Source: Staphylococcus argensis
Lineage (GTDB): Bacteria > Bacillota > Bacilli > Staphylococcales > Staphylococcaceae
Length of the DNA stretch: 64,000 nt
Reading direction: 5' to 3'
Assembly: GCF_002902305.1 (NCBI RefSeq)
Contig: NZ_PPPX01000001.1
Span: 468,728-532,727, forward strand
Both the position numbers and the translations under genes were made by a program. Under the pieces are notes generated by a model that searched no databases, was not told where the DNA came from, and saw only the letters and a program-made list of their open reading frames with translations. The stretch's first letter is position 1, and each line of letters begins with the position of its first letter. This document shows positions 1 through 9,222 of the stretch, piece by piece.

Positions 1-495
1 TCGGAAAAACGGCAGAGTCTGGTGAGTATTATGGGAGTTCAACATATAGGCGGTCAATGGTTTGTCGGTAGTAAACGCACGATGGGAATCGAGGAGTTAT
101 TTCGTAAAAGTGAGGAAGTATCAACTCCAGGACTGTATAAATTAAGTGATAGACGAGTGGAGCGATATGTACAAATATGTCGACGACAGAACAGTGTTCA
201 TGAACCTACTTTAAATGCGATTTATCATTTGCAGTGGACGCAACAACAAGTCAATAAAGTGACAGGATTTATCCTGCCTAATCAACTGTACATTCGAACG
301 CATCCCGTCGCTTGGCAACTACAATATTGTTACATGCGAAAATTAGGGAACGAACCTTTTCAACTTGCTCATGAATTATTTCAATTTCGTCATTTTATTC
401 ATACAATCCCGAATGTCCAAGAAATTGGAGAACAACTCATTGATCATTATAGTAGGGTGATTCAAAGTATAGAAATGAAAGAGTGGTCGCTTTAG
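1..495 (+). CDS. coiA: CoiA competence protein, C-terminal part (5' end outside window)
   Basis: The open frame runs in from base 1, so only the last 164 residues are seen; the GTG at 22 is an internal codon rather than a supported start. The visible part lacks the nuclease-like core of the CoiA family and consists of the helical C-terminal region with several aromatic and histidine residues. The assignment rests largely on position: in staphylococci coiA lies directly upstream of pepF, as here, with a 65-base gap. CoiA is known to be needed for DNA uptake and recombination during transformation. A comK gene lies about 31 kb further on. Family call is likely but the fragment alone is not diagnostic. 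Confidence 0.75.
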   Translation, partial: SEKRQSLVSIMGVQHIGGQWFVGSKRTMGIEELFRKSEEVSTPGLYKLSDRRVERYVQICRRQNSVHEPTLNAIYHLQWTQQQVNKVTGFILPNQLYIRTHPVAWQLQYCYMRKLGNEPFQLAHELFQFRHFIHTIPNVQEIGEQLIDHYSRVIQSIEMKEWSL

Positions 496-560
496 ACGTG
501 CAAAAATAAGAGTGACGTGAGAAAATTGTACTAATATGAATATGTAGGAGGTTTACAGTT

Positions 561-2369
561 ATGAGTCAACAATTAACTAGGGAAGAACAAGAACGTAAAT
601 ATCCAGAATATACATGGGATTTAACAACCATCTTTGAAAGCGACGAAGCATTTGAAGAAGCTTTTAAAGAAGTTGAAGGGCAAATTGGTAAAGAACAAGA
701 ATTTAAAGGTCATCTTGGAGATAGTGCGGAAACGTTATATCAAGCGTTAGCACTTGAAGATGAACTCGTATCCAAACTTGAGAAAGTCTACGTATATGCG
801 CATTTGAAACAAGACCAAGATACAGCTAACAGTAAATATACAGGCTTTGAAGCACGTGCGCATCAACTCGTGATTAAGTTCAGCTCAAGTTGGAGCTTCT
901 TAATTCCGGAAATCTTACAAATTGATGAAGAGAAGATTGAGCAGTTTGTTAAGGAACACGAAGGACTTCAACGCTATGAGTTTGACTTGAAATTCATCAA
1001 TGAGAAACGTCCGCACGTGTTAAGTGCAGATAAAGAGAAGTTACTTACAGAAGCACAAGATGCATTATCTACACCAGAGAATGTCTATGGAATGTTTAGT
1101 AATGCAGATTTAGAATTTGAAGACGCTGTAGACTCCGAAGGGCAACGTCATCCATTAACTCAAGGTACGTTTATTAAATGTTTAGAATCAGATGATCGTA
1201 CATTACGTCAATCTGCTTACGATAATTTATATGCTAAATATGGTGCTTACAACAATACCTTAAGTTCTACATTAGCTGGTGAAGTGAAGAAGAATGTCTT
1301 TAATGCGCGTACACATAACTATAATTCTGCACGTGAAGCAGCATTAAGTAATAATCATATTCCTGAAGAAGTTTATGACAACTTAGTTGCAACAGTGCAT
1401 AAATATCTTCCATTACTGCACCGTTATACTCAATTGAGAAAAGAGTTACTCGGTCTCGATGACATGAAGATGTATGACCTTTATACACCACTCGTTAAAG
1501 ACGTTAAATTCGAAATGCCATATGAAGAAGCGAAGAAATGGATGTTAGAAGCGCTGCAACCTATGGGCGAAGAGTATATGGAAGTGGTTAAAGAAGGTTT
1601 AGAGAATCGCTGGGTCGATGTGTATGAGAATAAAGGTAAACGTTCAGGTGGTTATTCTTCTGGTGCGCACTTAACGAACCCATTCATTCTTCTTAACTGG
1701 TCTAATACTGTCTCAGATCTATATACATTGGTACATGAATTTGGTCATTCAGCACATAGTTACTTCAGTCGTAAGCATCAACCATCTAACTCAAGTGACT
1801 ATACGATCTTCGTAGCAGAAGTAGCATCTACATGTAACGAAGCTTTATTAAGTGATTACATGGATAAACACTTAGATGACGACCGTCGATTACTCTTACT
1901 TAACCAAGAGTTAGAACGTTTCCGTGCGACATTATTCCGTCAAACAATGTTCGCAGAATTTGAGCATAAGATTCATCAAATAGAAGAAGCGGGCGAACCA
2001 CTAACTGCTGAACGCATGAATCAAGAGTATGCAGAGTTAAACCGTACTTACTTTGGTGATGCAGTTGAAACGGATGAAGCGATTAGTAAAGAATGGTCAC
2101 GTATTCCTCATTTCTATATGAACTATTACGTGTATCAATATGCAACTGGATACAGTGCGGCTCAAAGTTTAAGTCATCAAATCTTAACTGAAGGACAGCC
2201 TGCAGTTGAAAGATATATTAACGAATTCTTGAAAAAAGGTAGCTCTAACTACCCAATTGAAATTTTGAAAAACGCTGGCGTAGATATGACAACTCCAGAA
2301 CCAATCGAACAAGCTTGTCAGGTATTTGAAGAAAAATTAGATGCTTTTGAAAAGCTTATGAAAGCTTAA
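561..2369 (+). CDS. pepF: Oligoendopeptidase F (M3 family zinc metallopeptidase)
   Basis: A 602-residue cytosolic peptidase that degrades oligopeptides. The M3 zinc site is complete: HEFGH at residues 392-396 supplies the two histidines and catalytic glutamate, and Glu420 in the VAEVAS segment is the expected third ligand. The N-terminal third is a helical domain typical of PepF. Length matches the family (about 600). The ATG at 561 follows a strong AGGAGG eight bases upstream. It follows coiA and precedes the RsaE small RNA, the usual staphylococcal arrangement. No signal peptide is present. Confidence 0.96.
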   Translation: MSQQLTREEQERKYPEYTWDLTTIFESDEAFEEAFKEVEGQIGKEQEFKGHLGDSAETLYQALALEDELVSKLEKVYVYAHLKQDQDTANSKYTGFEARAHQLVIKFSSSWSFLIPEILQIDEEKIEQFVKEHEGLQRYEFDLKFINEKRPHVLSADKEKLLTEAQDALSTPENVYGMFSNADLEFEDAVDSEGQRHPLTQGTFIKCLESDDRTLRQSAYDNLYAKYGAYNNTLSSTLAGEVKKNVFNARTHNYNSAREAALSNNHIPEEVYDNLVATVHKYLPLLHRYTQLRKELLGLDDMKMYDLYTPLVKDVKFEMPYEEAKKWMLEALQPMGEEYMEVVKEGLENRWVDVYENKGKRSGGYSSGAHLTNPFILLNWSNTVSDLYTLVHEFGHSAHSYFSRKHQPSNSSDYTIFVAEVASTCNEALLSDYMDKHLDDDRRLLLLNQELERFRATLFRQTMFAEFEHKIHQIEEAGEPLTAERMNQEYAELNRTYFGDAVETDEAISKEWSRIPHFYMNYYVYQYATGYSAAQSLSHQILTEGQPAVERYINEFLKKGSSNYPIEILKNAGVDMTTPEPIEQACQVFEEKLDAFEKLMKA

Positions 2370-2428
2370 TTTCATTGTATTCGCTTACAATATGAACAGT
2401 TTGTGACAAATACAATGAAAGTCAATTT
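2370..2428 (+). terminator. Terminator of pepF
   Basis: A perfect 12-base inverted repeat (TTTCATTGTATT at 2370-2381, AATACAATGAAA at 2409-2420) with a 27-base loop begins directly after the pepF stop and is followed by a T-rich run. The right arm lies just upstream of the RsaE promoter. Confidence 0.75.
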
Positions 2429-2433
2429 TTAGG

Positions 2434-2462
2434 TTGAAAAGGGGTTGGGGGCGTGTTATATT
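2434..2462 (+). promoter_or_regulatory. Promoter of RsaE
   Basis: TTGAAA at 2434-2439 and TATATT at 2457-2462 are separated by 17 bases, which places transcription start near 2470, exactly where the conserved RsaE sequence begins. The TTGTGACAAATACAA stretch at 2401-2415 just upstream could be a redox regulator site, since RsaE is known to be under SrrAB control in S. aureus; that part is inference. Confidence 0.75.
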
Positions 2463-2469
2463 ATGAACA

Positions 2470-2569
2470 TGAAATTAATCACATAACAAACATACCCCTT
2501 TGTTTGAAGTGAAAAATTTCTCCCATCCCCTTTGTTTAGCGCCGTGTATAACAGACACGGCGTTTTTTT
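2470..2569 (+). ncRNA. rsaE: Small regulatory RNA RsaE (RoxS)
   Basis: The sequence between pepF and yjbH matches the conserved Firmicutes sRNA RsaE/RoxS: it starts GAAATTAATCACATAAC, has two C-rich single-stranded seed motifs (ATACCCCTTTG near 2492 and CCATCCCCTTTG near 2523) and ends with a stem-loop built on GCCGTGT/ACACGGC followed by seven T. RsaE base-pairs with ribosome binding sites of mRNAs for the TCA cycle, folate and other central metabolism genes and is induced by low oxygen or nitric oxide through SrrAB/ResD. The genomic position is the same as in S. aureus. Length about 100 nt. Confidence 0.93.
2540..2569 (+). terminator. Intrinsic terminator of RsaE
   Basis: GCCGTGT and ACACGGC arms (2541-2561) around a short loop, followed by a run of seven T. 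It forms the 3' end of the sRNA. Confidence 0.9.
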
Positions 2570-2832
2570 ATATCCTTTTTTAAATGCTATCCTGCTTATT
2601 CACATAGATGTATATGCATGCGTGATGAAATATATTACAGAATTAATGTATTGAGTAAATAAATGTAGTCTTAAGTTTGTCTAATTTCTCTTGAGAGAGT
2701 CACAAGAGCTGAGACTATTCTTTAGTCAAAGTATAAATAAATAATTTTTGCAACAGATTGACTTTCAGAACATGGACACTCCTAAAGTGGCTTCCGTAAT
2801 TGATCGGTTGCGCATGTCTACTAAAGATAGGT

Positions 2833-2870
2833 ATAAAAAAACCACTCCATATTCGTTATGGAGCGGTTTA
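2833..2870 (-). terminator. Terminator of the yjbI-yjbH operon
   Basis: A hairpin with arms AAACCGCTCCATA and TATGGAGTGGTTT (read on the minus strand) followed by a T-run lies about 65 bases past the yjbH stop codon. Confidence 0.8.
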
Positions 2871-2936
2871 ACAATCATTTATTTATTTTTTTAATGTTAA
2901 ATTGCACGCTTTGGATGCAATATGAGTTAGCGGCAA

Positions 2937-3725
2937 TCAAATCTTTGACTTCCAGAAGTTGCCTTCTAAACAATCCATTTTTTCAACTTTTTGTTGTAAT
3001 GCTAACTTTTTCAACTCTTTATCAAGCACCTTTTCAGGCCACTCATAAATCGTTAAAAGTTCCTCTTTCGTTACCAATTGTTGGTATTGGATATATCTTT
3101 CTATCGATGGTGGCAATTCTTTTTCAATAGAATGACCCATCAATTCATTGATGATATACGTGTAAATATGGTATGGATAAAGCCCTTCTACCTTCAAACC
3201 TTCTTCATGAACATCCTCACTGAAGAAGACGAGGGAAGGTGCCTCATTAATTTCCATTTCACGCGCAATATGCAAATCAACTTGCAAGCTTTCTTTGAGT
3301 TTATTGTGCTTCAAATCTTCTTTGAACACATTATAATCTAATCCTGCATTACAAATACAATCGTTGACCATTTCTTCAGTGATAATATCGCGCTTCGGAA
3401 TAATCTCATTCTGGATGAGGTGAATAAACCGTTCAGCTCTCACACGTCCTTGAAGCTCAGCTGCTTTGTAAGCTAAGGCAATATTATCAAGTTCTGAAGT
3501 ACTTTGCGCTTGGCATTTCGTCAAGACGCGTAATGAAGGATTAAGAATATGTCTCACGCGTATATATTGCTTATATTCTATACGGAGTTTAGATAGTATA
3601 GCGGAGAGTTTAAAGCAATCTTTGCTAAATGGATCGAAAAATGAGTATATCTCTATCTTACTCACAGGTGAAAGATTAGTATCTTCACGACTATTCGGTT
3701 GTAACATTTTTAATTCTCCAGTCAT
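2937..3725 (-). CDS. yjbH: YjbH adaptor protein for ClpXP degradation of Spx
   Basis: A 262-residue DsbA-like thioredoxin-fold protein that binds the redox regulator Spx and speeds its degradation by ClpXP; loss raises disulfide-stress tolerance and beta-lactam resistance in S. aureus. The N-terminal fold carries the FDPFSKDC segment at about residues 30-37, in place of a classical CXXC. The sequence is closely similar along its whole length to S. aureus YjbH as I recall it. The ATG at 3725 is preceded by AGGTG at 7 bases. An inner ATG after TGGAG seven residues later is possible. It lies 16 bases downstream of the truncated globin gene, so they are probably co-transcribed. Confidence 0.93.
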   Translation of the reverse strand: MTGELKMLQPNSREDTNLSPVSKIEIYSFFDPFSKDCFKLSAILSKLRIEYKQYIRVRHILNPSLRVLTKCQAQSTSELDNIALAYKAAELQGRVRAERFIHLIQNEIIPKRDIITEEMVNDCICNAGLDYNVFKEDLKHNKLKESLQVDLHIAREMEINEAPSLVFFSEDVHEEGLKVEGLYPYHIYTYIINELMGHSIEKELPPSIERYIQYQQLVTKEELLTIYEWPEKVLDKELKKLALQQKVEKMDCLEGNFWKSKI

Positions 3726-3741
3726 GTGGTTTCACCTACAA

Positions 3742-4113
3742 TTATTTTTCGGAATTGACCATGTGATTAGCGGTTAACTTCAGGCGCTCATACAAGTAAT
3801 CACCTACGCCTGCAGGAAAGTCAGCAGTTTGAATCGCTTCATGCATATTTTCAAGCCAAGCATCACGTTCGTAAGGTGAAATGTGAAAGTTCATGTGGCG
3901 CATCTTCAACATCGGATGCCCATGTTCTTCTGTGTAGAGTTGTGGACCGCCTAGAAATTGCGTGAGAAATTGTTTCTGTTTTCTGCTAGTTTCTTTAAAA
4001 TCTCCAGGAAATAAATAGTTAATTCGATCGTCTTGTTCGACCAATCTATAGAAATGATCAATCATTGCATACAATGCTTCTTGACCAATAATATTATAGG
4101 GTGTTTGTGCCAT
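3742..4113 (-). CDS. yjbI: Group II truncated hemoglobin (YjbI-like)
   Basis: A 123-residue globin of the short 2-over-2 type. Visible family marks are the heme-pocket segment TEEHGHPMLKMRH around residues 63-75, containing the conserved histidines, and the C-terminal LTANHMVNS. Such proteins bind oxygen or nitric oxide; YjbI has been linked to protection of YjbH and oxidative stress. The ATG at 4113 was chosen rather than the longer frame reaching 4188, because GGTGAGG lies directly before it and the extra N-terminal residues do not resemble a globin. It is the first gene of the operon with yjbH. Confidence 0.92.
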   Translation of the reverse strand: MAQTPYNIIGQEALYAMIDHFYRLVEQDDRINYLFPGDFKETSRKQKQFLTQFLGGPQLYTEEHGHPMLKMRHMNFHISPYERDAWLENMHEAIQTADFPAGVGDYLYERLKLTANHMVNSEK

Positions 4114-4248
4114 AACCTCACCAAATTTAATTAATCTACTACTAATATAACATGAATTTTTACATATGGAAGTAATTCGACTCTGCATAGACTAGGCGGT
4201 TACAAGGTTTAACCGACTAGGACAAGATATGACCCGATGAATAATCAT

Positions 4249-4830
4249 CTAATTTGAAAGTTCAGATTTACGGTCAAAGAATCGTTTCACTTTGTTATCT
4301 GGTTCATGATAATCAATATTAAATTGATTTAATATACGTTCAAATTTTTTGCGACCTTCATCATGATTCTCAACTTCAAATTCAAGTTCATAATCTGTCT
4401 TATCTAAATAATTGCTTTGATCCAGAACGAGTAAGGTCTTGTCTAAATTAACTTCCATACGTTTCGTCGTGAGTGAGCCTAAGACAGTAAGACGTTCAAT
4501 ATTTGCATCGATAGACTTCAATTCGTCAATAATATCTTGTGGTATATCACTTGGGTCGAGCACATCATCCATTTCGGGTCGGATTGTCGTTTCGAAATTA
4601 TATTCAAGTAACCCCACTTCTGCAGGGATTTTCAGCGTCATTTCAAGACTGTCATTTTTCTCACGAATACGAAGCGCAAATAAATGATCTTTGAGAACGA
4701 AATCAGGTGTATCTATATAGTAATTCGTTTGCGTAAAAGGCGTTGCCTGTTGAAAGTATGCGTCTTCGATTTGTGTGTATTGTGTTTCAGATAGCAGTTG
4801 TTTAAATTCTATTTCATTATTAGTAGCCAT
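4249..4830 (-). CDS. CYTH domain protein (YjbK-like triphosphate tunnel metalloenzyme)
   Basis: A 193-residue CYTH protein. The signature EIEFK (ExExK) lies at residues 6-10, and alternating charged strands (RIREK, LEMTLKIP, LEFEVENHD, VKRFFDRK) are those that line the triphosphate tunnel. Members hydrolyse inorganic triphosphate or bind nucleotide polyphosphates; the true substrate of the YjbK group is not established. The neighbourhood of relQ (alarmone synthase) and nadK fits nucleotide metabolism. The ATG at 4830 has GAGGAG eight bases upstream; the GTG three codons earlier overlaps that site and was rejected. Confidence 0.88.
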   Translation of the reverse strand: MATNNEIEFKQLLSETQYTQIEDAYFQQATPFTQTNYYIDTPDFVLKDHLFALRIREKNDSLEMTLKIPAEVGLLEYNFETTIRPEMDDVLDPSDIPQDIIDELKSIDANIERLTVLGSLTTKRMEVNLDKTLLVLDQSNYLDKTDYELEFEVENHDEGRKKFERILNQFNIDYHEPDNKVKRFFDRKSELSN

Positions 4831-5115
4831 CAATTTCACTCCTCTATGTTAGTGTAATCACGCTTAATCATATTATATAGGAATCGTTTCATGCGTTGTA
4901 GCGTAGCATATTCTCATCATTGAAGCATAGTTATTTGATGAGTGGATAAATAATGATCAGGAGAATTAATAAATATTTTTAACTTTAGAAAGTGATCTCG
5001 AAGTCATTGAACCTACACAGTAAGGGCTTCAGTTACTTGCATAAAGCGCATGACAAGTTACGTGTTATGTAAGATTAAATTATGTTAAAATGATTTACGA
5101 ATAAGGAGGAAGAGC

Positions 5116-5463
5116 ATGCGTATATATGTTAATGAGATTAAAATAACTGATGATAGTATTCGTTGCTATACAGAAGAACCAACTGAAGGATTAACAGAAG
5201 CAGGGCAAATGTTAGTAGATAGTGATAACTATGCCTTTGCCTATATTCTTGATGATGGACAATCCTATTCTTATTTACTATTCGTTCAAGAAACTTGGTC
5301 GATGTTACATAACAATAAAGGTAAGAAAGTAATTGTTAACGACGACTTAAAACTTGAACATTTCGACGAAGAATTAAGTTATATATTAGATAATATTGAA
5401 GGGAATTCTAACTACGGTAAGGAATTTGTCAGTGCTGTAGAAGAAACATTTGAATTAAATTAA
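5116..5463 (+). CDS. UPF0738 family protein (YjbL-like)
   Basis: A 115-residue acidic protein of unknown function that belongs to UPF0738, conserved in staphylococci and bacilli between the CYTH gene and relQ. No membrane segment, signal peptide or catalytic motif is seen. AAGGAGGAAGAGC precedes the ATG. The gene starts a run of plus-strand genes (relQ, nadK, rluD-like, mgtE) with short gaps, so it is probably the first gene of that operon; a TATGTT/TAAAAT-like -10 lies near 5080-5095. Confidence 0.85.
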   Translation: MRIYVNEIKITDDSIRCYTEEPTEGLTEAGQMLVDSDNYAFAYILDDGQSYSYLLFVQETWSMLHNNKGKKVIVNDDLKLEHFDEELSYILDNIEGNSNYGKEFVSAVEETFELN

Positions 5464-5493
5464 AGATAAGTAGTACGAAGCGGAGTGAGCATT

Positions 5494-6129
5494 ATGAATC
5501 AATGGGATCAGTTTCTAGCTCCATATAAGCAAGCTGTAGATGAACTGAAGATAAAGTTAAAAGGTTTACGAAAGCAATACGATGTCACTGAGCAAGCTTC
5601 TCCGATCGAATTCGTCACAGGACGTGTGAAACCCATGACGAGCATTATCGATAAAGCGAATAAACGACGCATCCCGTTCGATCGTTTACATGAAGAAATG
5701 TACGATATCGCTGGATTGCGCATCATGTGTCAATTTGTCGATGATATTGATGTTGTGGTGAATTTACTACGTCAAAGAACGGATTTCCGTGTAGTTGAAG
5801 AGAGAGATTATATTAATAATACTAAACAAAGTGGATATCGGTCATATCATGTCATCATCGGTTACCCTATAGAAACGCTCAATGGGGGAACTGAGATTTT
5901 GGCTGAAATACAAATTCGTACGTTAGCGATGAATTTCTGGGCAACCATCGAACATACTTTGCGTTATAAGTATGATGGAGATTATCCGCCAGAGATTCAA
6001 CATCGTCTCGAAAGGGCGGCAGAAGCGGCGTATTTACTTGATGAAGAAATGTCTGAGATTAAAGATGAAATTCAAGAAGCGCAGAAATATTATTCGAAAA
6101 AAAGAGCGAAAAAGCATGATAATGAGTAG
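5494..6129 (+). CDS. relQ: GTP pyrophosphokinase, small alarmone synthetase RelQ
   Basis: A 211-residue single-domain (p)ppGpp synthetase that transfers pyrophosphate from ATP to GTP or GDP, without hydrolase or regulatory domains. RelA/SpoT synthetase motifs are visible: GRVKPMTSIIDKANKR near residue 45, EEMYDIAGLRIMCQF near 67, SGYRSYHVI near 108 and EIQIRTLAMNFWATIEH near 134-150. Length fits the RelQ family. ATG 5494 was chosen over GTG 5485 because the latter sits in the GGAGTG ribosome site. In S. aureus RelQ responds to cell-wall stress. It is followed after 12 bases by nadK. Confidence 0.95.
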   Translation: MNQWDQFLAPYKQAVDELKIKLKGLRKQYDVTEQASPIEFVTGRVKPMTSIIDKANKRRIPFDRLHEEMYDIAGLRIMCQFVDDIDVVVNLLRQRTDFRVVEERDYINNTKQSGYRSYHVIIGYPIETLNGGTEILAEIQIRTLAMNFWATIEHTLRYKYDGDYPPEIQHRLERAAEAAYLLDEEMSEIKDEIQEAQKYYSKKRAKKHDNE

Positions 6130-6141
6130 TGGGGTGTGAAT

Positions 6142-6951
6142 ATGCGTTATGCAATCTTATCGAAAGGGGATTCAAAGTCTAATGCGTTAAAGCATAAGAT
6201 GATGAATTATATGCAAGACTTTGAAATGGTCGAAGATGTAGACAACCCTGAAATTGTGATTTCAGTAGGGGGAGACGGTACGTTACTTCAGGCCTTTCAT
6301 CAATACAGTCATATGTTGTCACGATGTGCATTTGTCGGTGTGCATACGGGGCATTTAGGATTCTACGCTGATTGGTTACCCCACGAAGTAGAAAAGCTGA
6401 TTATCGAGATTACGAACTCAGAATTTCAAGTGATTGAATACCCTTTACTCGAACTGATTGTACGCTACAACGACAATGGTTATGAAACCCGTCATCTCGC
6501 GCTTAATGAAGCTACGATGAAGACTGAAAATGGTTCGACACTAGTAGTGGACGTCAACATTCGAGGTAAGCAATTCGAGCGTTTCAGAGGGGACGGTCTC
6601 TGTGTTTCGACGCCTTCTGGTTCAACAGCATATAATAAAGCGCTTGGTGGCGCACTCATCCATCCATCTCTCGAAGCGATGCAATTAACAGAAATCGCTT
6701 CTATCAATAATAGAGTCTTTAGAACAGTCGGTTCACCCCTTGTGTTACCGAAGCATCATACCTGTCTCATTAAGCCTGTGAATATCGATACTATTCTTAC
6801 GACGATTGACCATGTCAGTATCCGTCATAAGAATGTCAATGCTATACAATTCCGAGTAGCTGATGAGAAGATACGCTTTGCGCGTTTCAGACCATTTCCG
6901 TTCTGGAAACGTGTGCATGACTCGTTTATATCTAGTGAGGAAGATGAGTGA
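6142..6951 (+). CDS. nadK: NAD kinase
   Basis: A 269-residue NAD kinase (PpnK) that makes NADP from NAD with ATP. The GGDGT nucleotide-binding motif lies at residues 43-47 (Asp45 catalytic), followed by the conserved [16 protein letters not shown] and [10 protein letters not shown] segments. The ATG at 6142 is preceded by GGGGTG; the GTG at 6136 would lie within that site. The stop codon overlaps the start of the next gene by one base (TGATG), so translation is probably coupled. Confidence 0.95.
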   Translation: MRYAILSKGDSKSNALKHKMMNYMQDFEMVEDVDNPEIVISVGGDGTLLQAFHQYSHMLSRCAFVGVHTGHLGFYADWLPHEVEKLIIEITNSEFQVIEYPLLELIVRYNDNGYETRHLALNEATMKTENGSTLVVDVNIRGKQFERFRGDGLCVSTPSGSTAYNKALGGALIHPSLEAMQLTEIASINNRVFRTVGSPLVLPKHHTCLIKPVNIDTILTTIDHVSIRHKNVNAIQFRVADEKIRFARFRPFPFWKRVHDSFISSEEDE

Positions 6952-7802
6952 TGAAGTTAAGCTATCGTGTGGAGTCTACGCAATTATTGCGTGAATTCCT
7001 TCAAGCACAACGCTATTCTAAGAAGACTTTGAGCGCCATTAAACGTAATGGCGCTCTATTTGTTAACAACCGATTTGTTACAGTGAGAGAGGTATTACAG
7101 CCAGGTGATATCGTCGACGTGCACTTGCAAGAAGAGCAGTACAGTGATTATCTTCAACCCTTTCAACAAGATTTAAAGATCTTGTATGAAGATCAATTTC
7201 TGCTCATCGTTTCAAAAGGGGCACAGCAAAATTGTGCGCCTTCGAGAGAACATCCGCATGGTAGCCTGATTGAACAGGCCCTAGGCTATTTACAATCCAC
7301 TGATGAAACTGTCCCTCACATTGTGACACGTTTAGATCGTAATACTTTAGGGATAGTCATCTTTGCGAAACATGGCTTTATCCATCATCTTATGTCTTCT
7401 TGTCATTTGAAAAAATGGTATTTAGCTGTATGTGAAGGGCATACACCTAGGGAAGGGTTAATTGATGCGCCCATTGGTCGACGGAGTAATAGTATTATTG
7501 AAAGACAAGTGACCGCTGAAGGGAAACGCGCTTTAACTCGATATACAACATTACAGACGAGTCATAACTATAGCTTGTGTGAAGCCCAACTCATCACAGG
7601 GCGGACGCATCAGTTGAGAGTACATTTTGCACATATTCATCATCCCATTGTGGGTGACTCATTATATGGAGGGGCACATTCTAAGTATTCAATTCAGTTA
7701 CTAAGATGTGTTTGTGTGCATTTTCAACATCCAATAACGAATAAACAAATAGAAATTAAAGATAATTACCACTCAATAGAAACCATATTTAATATGGTAT
7801 AA
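6951..7802 (+). CDS. RluA-family pseudouridine synthase
   Basis: A 283-residue RNA pseudouridine synthase. An N-terminal S4-like segment (residues about 10-65) is followed by the catalytic domain with the family motif VTRLDRNTLG, whose aspartate is the nucleophile, and the later LITGRTHQLRVHF motif. Which uridine it modifies (23S rRNA or tRNA) cannot be read from the sequence; it corresponds to the RluD-annotated gene that follows nadK in S. aureus. The start overlaps the nadK stop codon; GAGG lies 11 bases upstream. Confidence 0.9.
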   Translation: MKLSYRVESTQLLREFLQAQRYSKKTLSAIKRNGALFVNNRFVTVREVLQPGDIVDVHLQEEQYSDYLQPFQQDLKILYEDQFLLIVSKGAQQNCAPSREHPHGSLIEQALGYLQSTDETVPHIVTRLDRNTLGIVIFAKHGFIHHLMSSCHLKKWYLAVCEGHTPREGLIDAPIGRRSNSIIERQVTAEGKRALTRYTTLQTSHNYSLCEAQLITGRTHQLRVHFAHIHHPIVGDSLYGGAHSKYSIQLLRCVCVHFQHPITNKQIEIKDNYHSIETIFNMV

Positions 7803-7827
7803 TAGTGGTGATTCGGAGGTGAGTATT

Positions 7828-9213
7828 GTGGCGAACGAACGCGATAATAAATATATTGATGAGGAAGAAGTTTACAACAAATCTCTGTTAGATCAGCATT
7901 TGCTTGATAATGATATTGATGCATTTAGAGATGAGTTCCTCGGCATGCATACATACGAACAGAGTGAATACTTCGAGGATAGTGATGACGAGATTAGGCA
8001 ACGTATCTTCGAAGTGTTATCCCCTGAAGAAGTCGCTGATTTCTTTGAACAGCTCGAATTTGAAGAGGAAGAATACGATCCTCTCTTCGATACGATGAAC
8101 GCCAACTACGCGAGTAAAGTATTAGAGAACATGTCTTCCGACAACGCTGTCGATATCATGAATCAGCTTTCTAAACAGAAAGTCGCTAGCATGCTCACTT
8201 TAATGAATAAAGAAGATGCGAAAGAAATCAAAGCCTTACTTCATTACGAGGAAGATACTGCCGGCGGTATCATGACTACGGAGTACATTTCCTTGAAAGT
8301 GACAACACCGGTGAAAGAGGCCTTGATGCACGTTAAAGAGCAAGCACCTGACGCCGAGACGATCTACGTCATCTTTGCTGTAAATGATCACAAACAGTTA
8401 GTGGGCGTGCTCTCGTTACGTGATTTGATCGTAGCTGAGAACGATGCTTACATTGAAGATGTAATGAGCGAGCGTGTCGTGAGTGCAAATGTCGCGGACG
8501 ACCAAGAAGATGTTGCTCAGAAGATGCGTGACTACGACTTTATCGCGATGCCGGTTGTAGATTATCAAGACCACTTGCTTGGTATCATCACTATCGATGA
8601 TATCTTAGACGTTATGGACGAAGAGGCAAGCGAAGACTACTCTCGTTTAGCCGGTGTGTCTGACGTTAACGCTAAGCACGATTCCGTGTTTAAGACTGCA
8701 GGTAAAAGGCTCCCGTGGCTGATTACACTGACTTTCTTAAGTATGATTACTGCTACGCTTATCGGTTCATTTGAAGACACGCTATCCAAAGTCGCATTGC
8801 TAGGTGCTTTTATCCCGATTATTAGTGGGATGTCCGGTAACTCCGGAACGCAGTCTCTTGCCGTCTCTGTGCGTAAAATATCTACAGGCGAAATCAATGA
8901 ACAAAGTAAATTCTTAGTCGCATTAAGAGAAGCGGGAAGCGGTTTAATCAGTGGTGTCGTATGTGGTATCTTATTGATACTTTGTATTATCGTGCTACAT
9001 CGTCAACCTATTCTCGCAACGATTGTCGGCGGTAGTTTAACTGCAGCGATGACAGTCGGTACATTGATGGGTGCAGTGATTCCATTAATTATGAATAAAC
9101 TCAATATTGACCCAGCTGTAGCAAGTGGTCCGTTTATCACAACAATCAACGACATTATTAGTATGTTGATTTATTTCGGCCTAGCTACTACATTAATGAG
9201 CTATTTAATCTAA
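7828..9213 (+). CDS. mgtE: Magnesium transporter MgtE
   Basis: A 461-residue Mg2+ channel. Domain order is the N-terminal acidic helical domain (residues to about 135), two CBS domains (about 140-265, with TAGGIMTTEY at the entry), a plug helix, and five membrane segments from about 290 carrying the conserved PIISGMSGNSG pore motif and the final TTINDIISMLIYFG. Mg2+ binding between N and CBS domains is known to close the channel. GTG 7828 was chosen: GGAGG ends 8-9 bases before it, whereas GTG 7819 abuts that site. The antiporter gene follows after 9 bases. Confidence 0.95.
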   Translation: MANERDNKYIDEEEVYNKSLLDQHLLDNDIDAFRDEFLGMHTYEQSEYFEDSDDEIRQRIFEVLSPEEVADFFEQLEFEEEEYDPLFDTMNANYASKVLENMSSDNAVDIMNQLSKQKVASMLTLMNKEDAKEIKALLHYEEDTAGGIMTTEYISLKVTTPVKEALMHVKEQAPDAETIYVIFAVNDHKQLVGVLSLRDLIVAENDAYIEDVMSERVVSANVADDQEDVAQKMRDYDFIAMPVVDYQDHLLGIITIDDILDVMDEEASEDYSRLAGVSDVNAKHDSVFKTAGKRLPWLITLTFLSMITATLIGSFEDTLSKVALLGAFIPIISGMSGNSGTQSLAVSVRKISTGEINEQSKFLVALREAGSGLISGVVCGILLILCIIVLHRQPILATIVGGSLTAAMTVGTLMGAVIPLIMNKLNIDPAVASGPFITTINDIISMLIYFGLATTLMSYLI

Positions 9214-9222
9214 GGAGGAACT

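Noticed and set aside
2858-3341. Plus-strand frames opposite yjbH
   Set aside because: They are antisense to a well-supported conserved gene and begin within its terminator.
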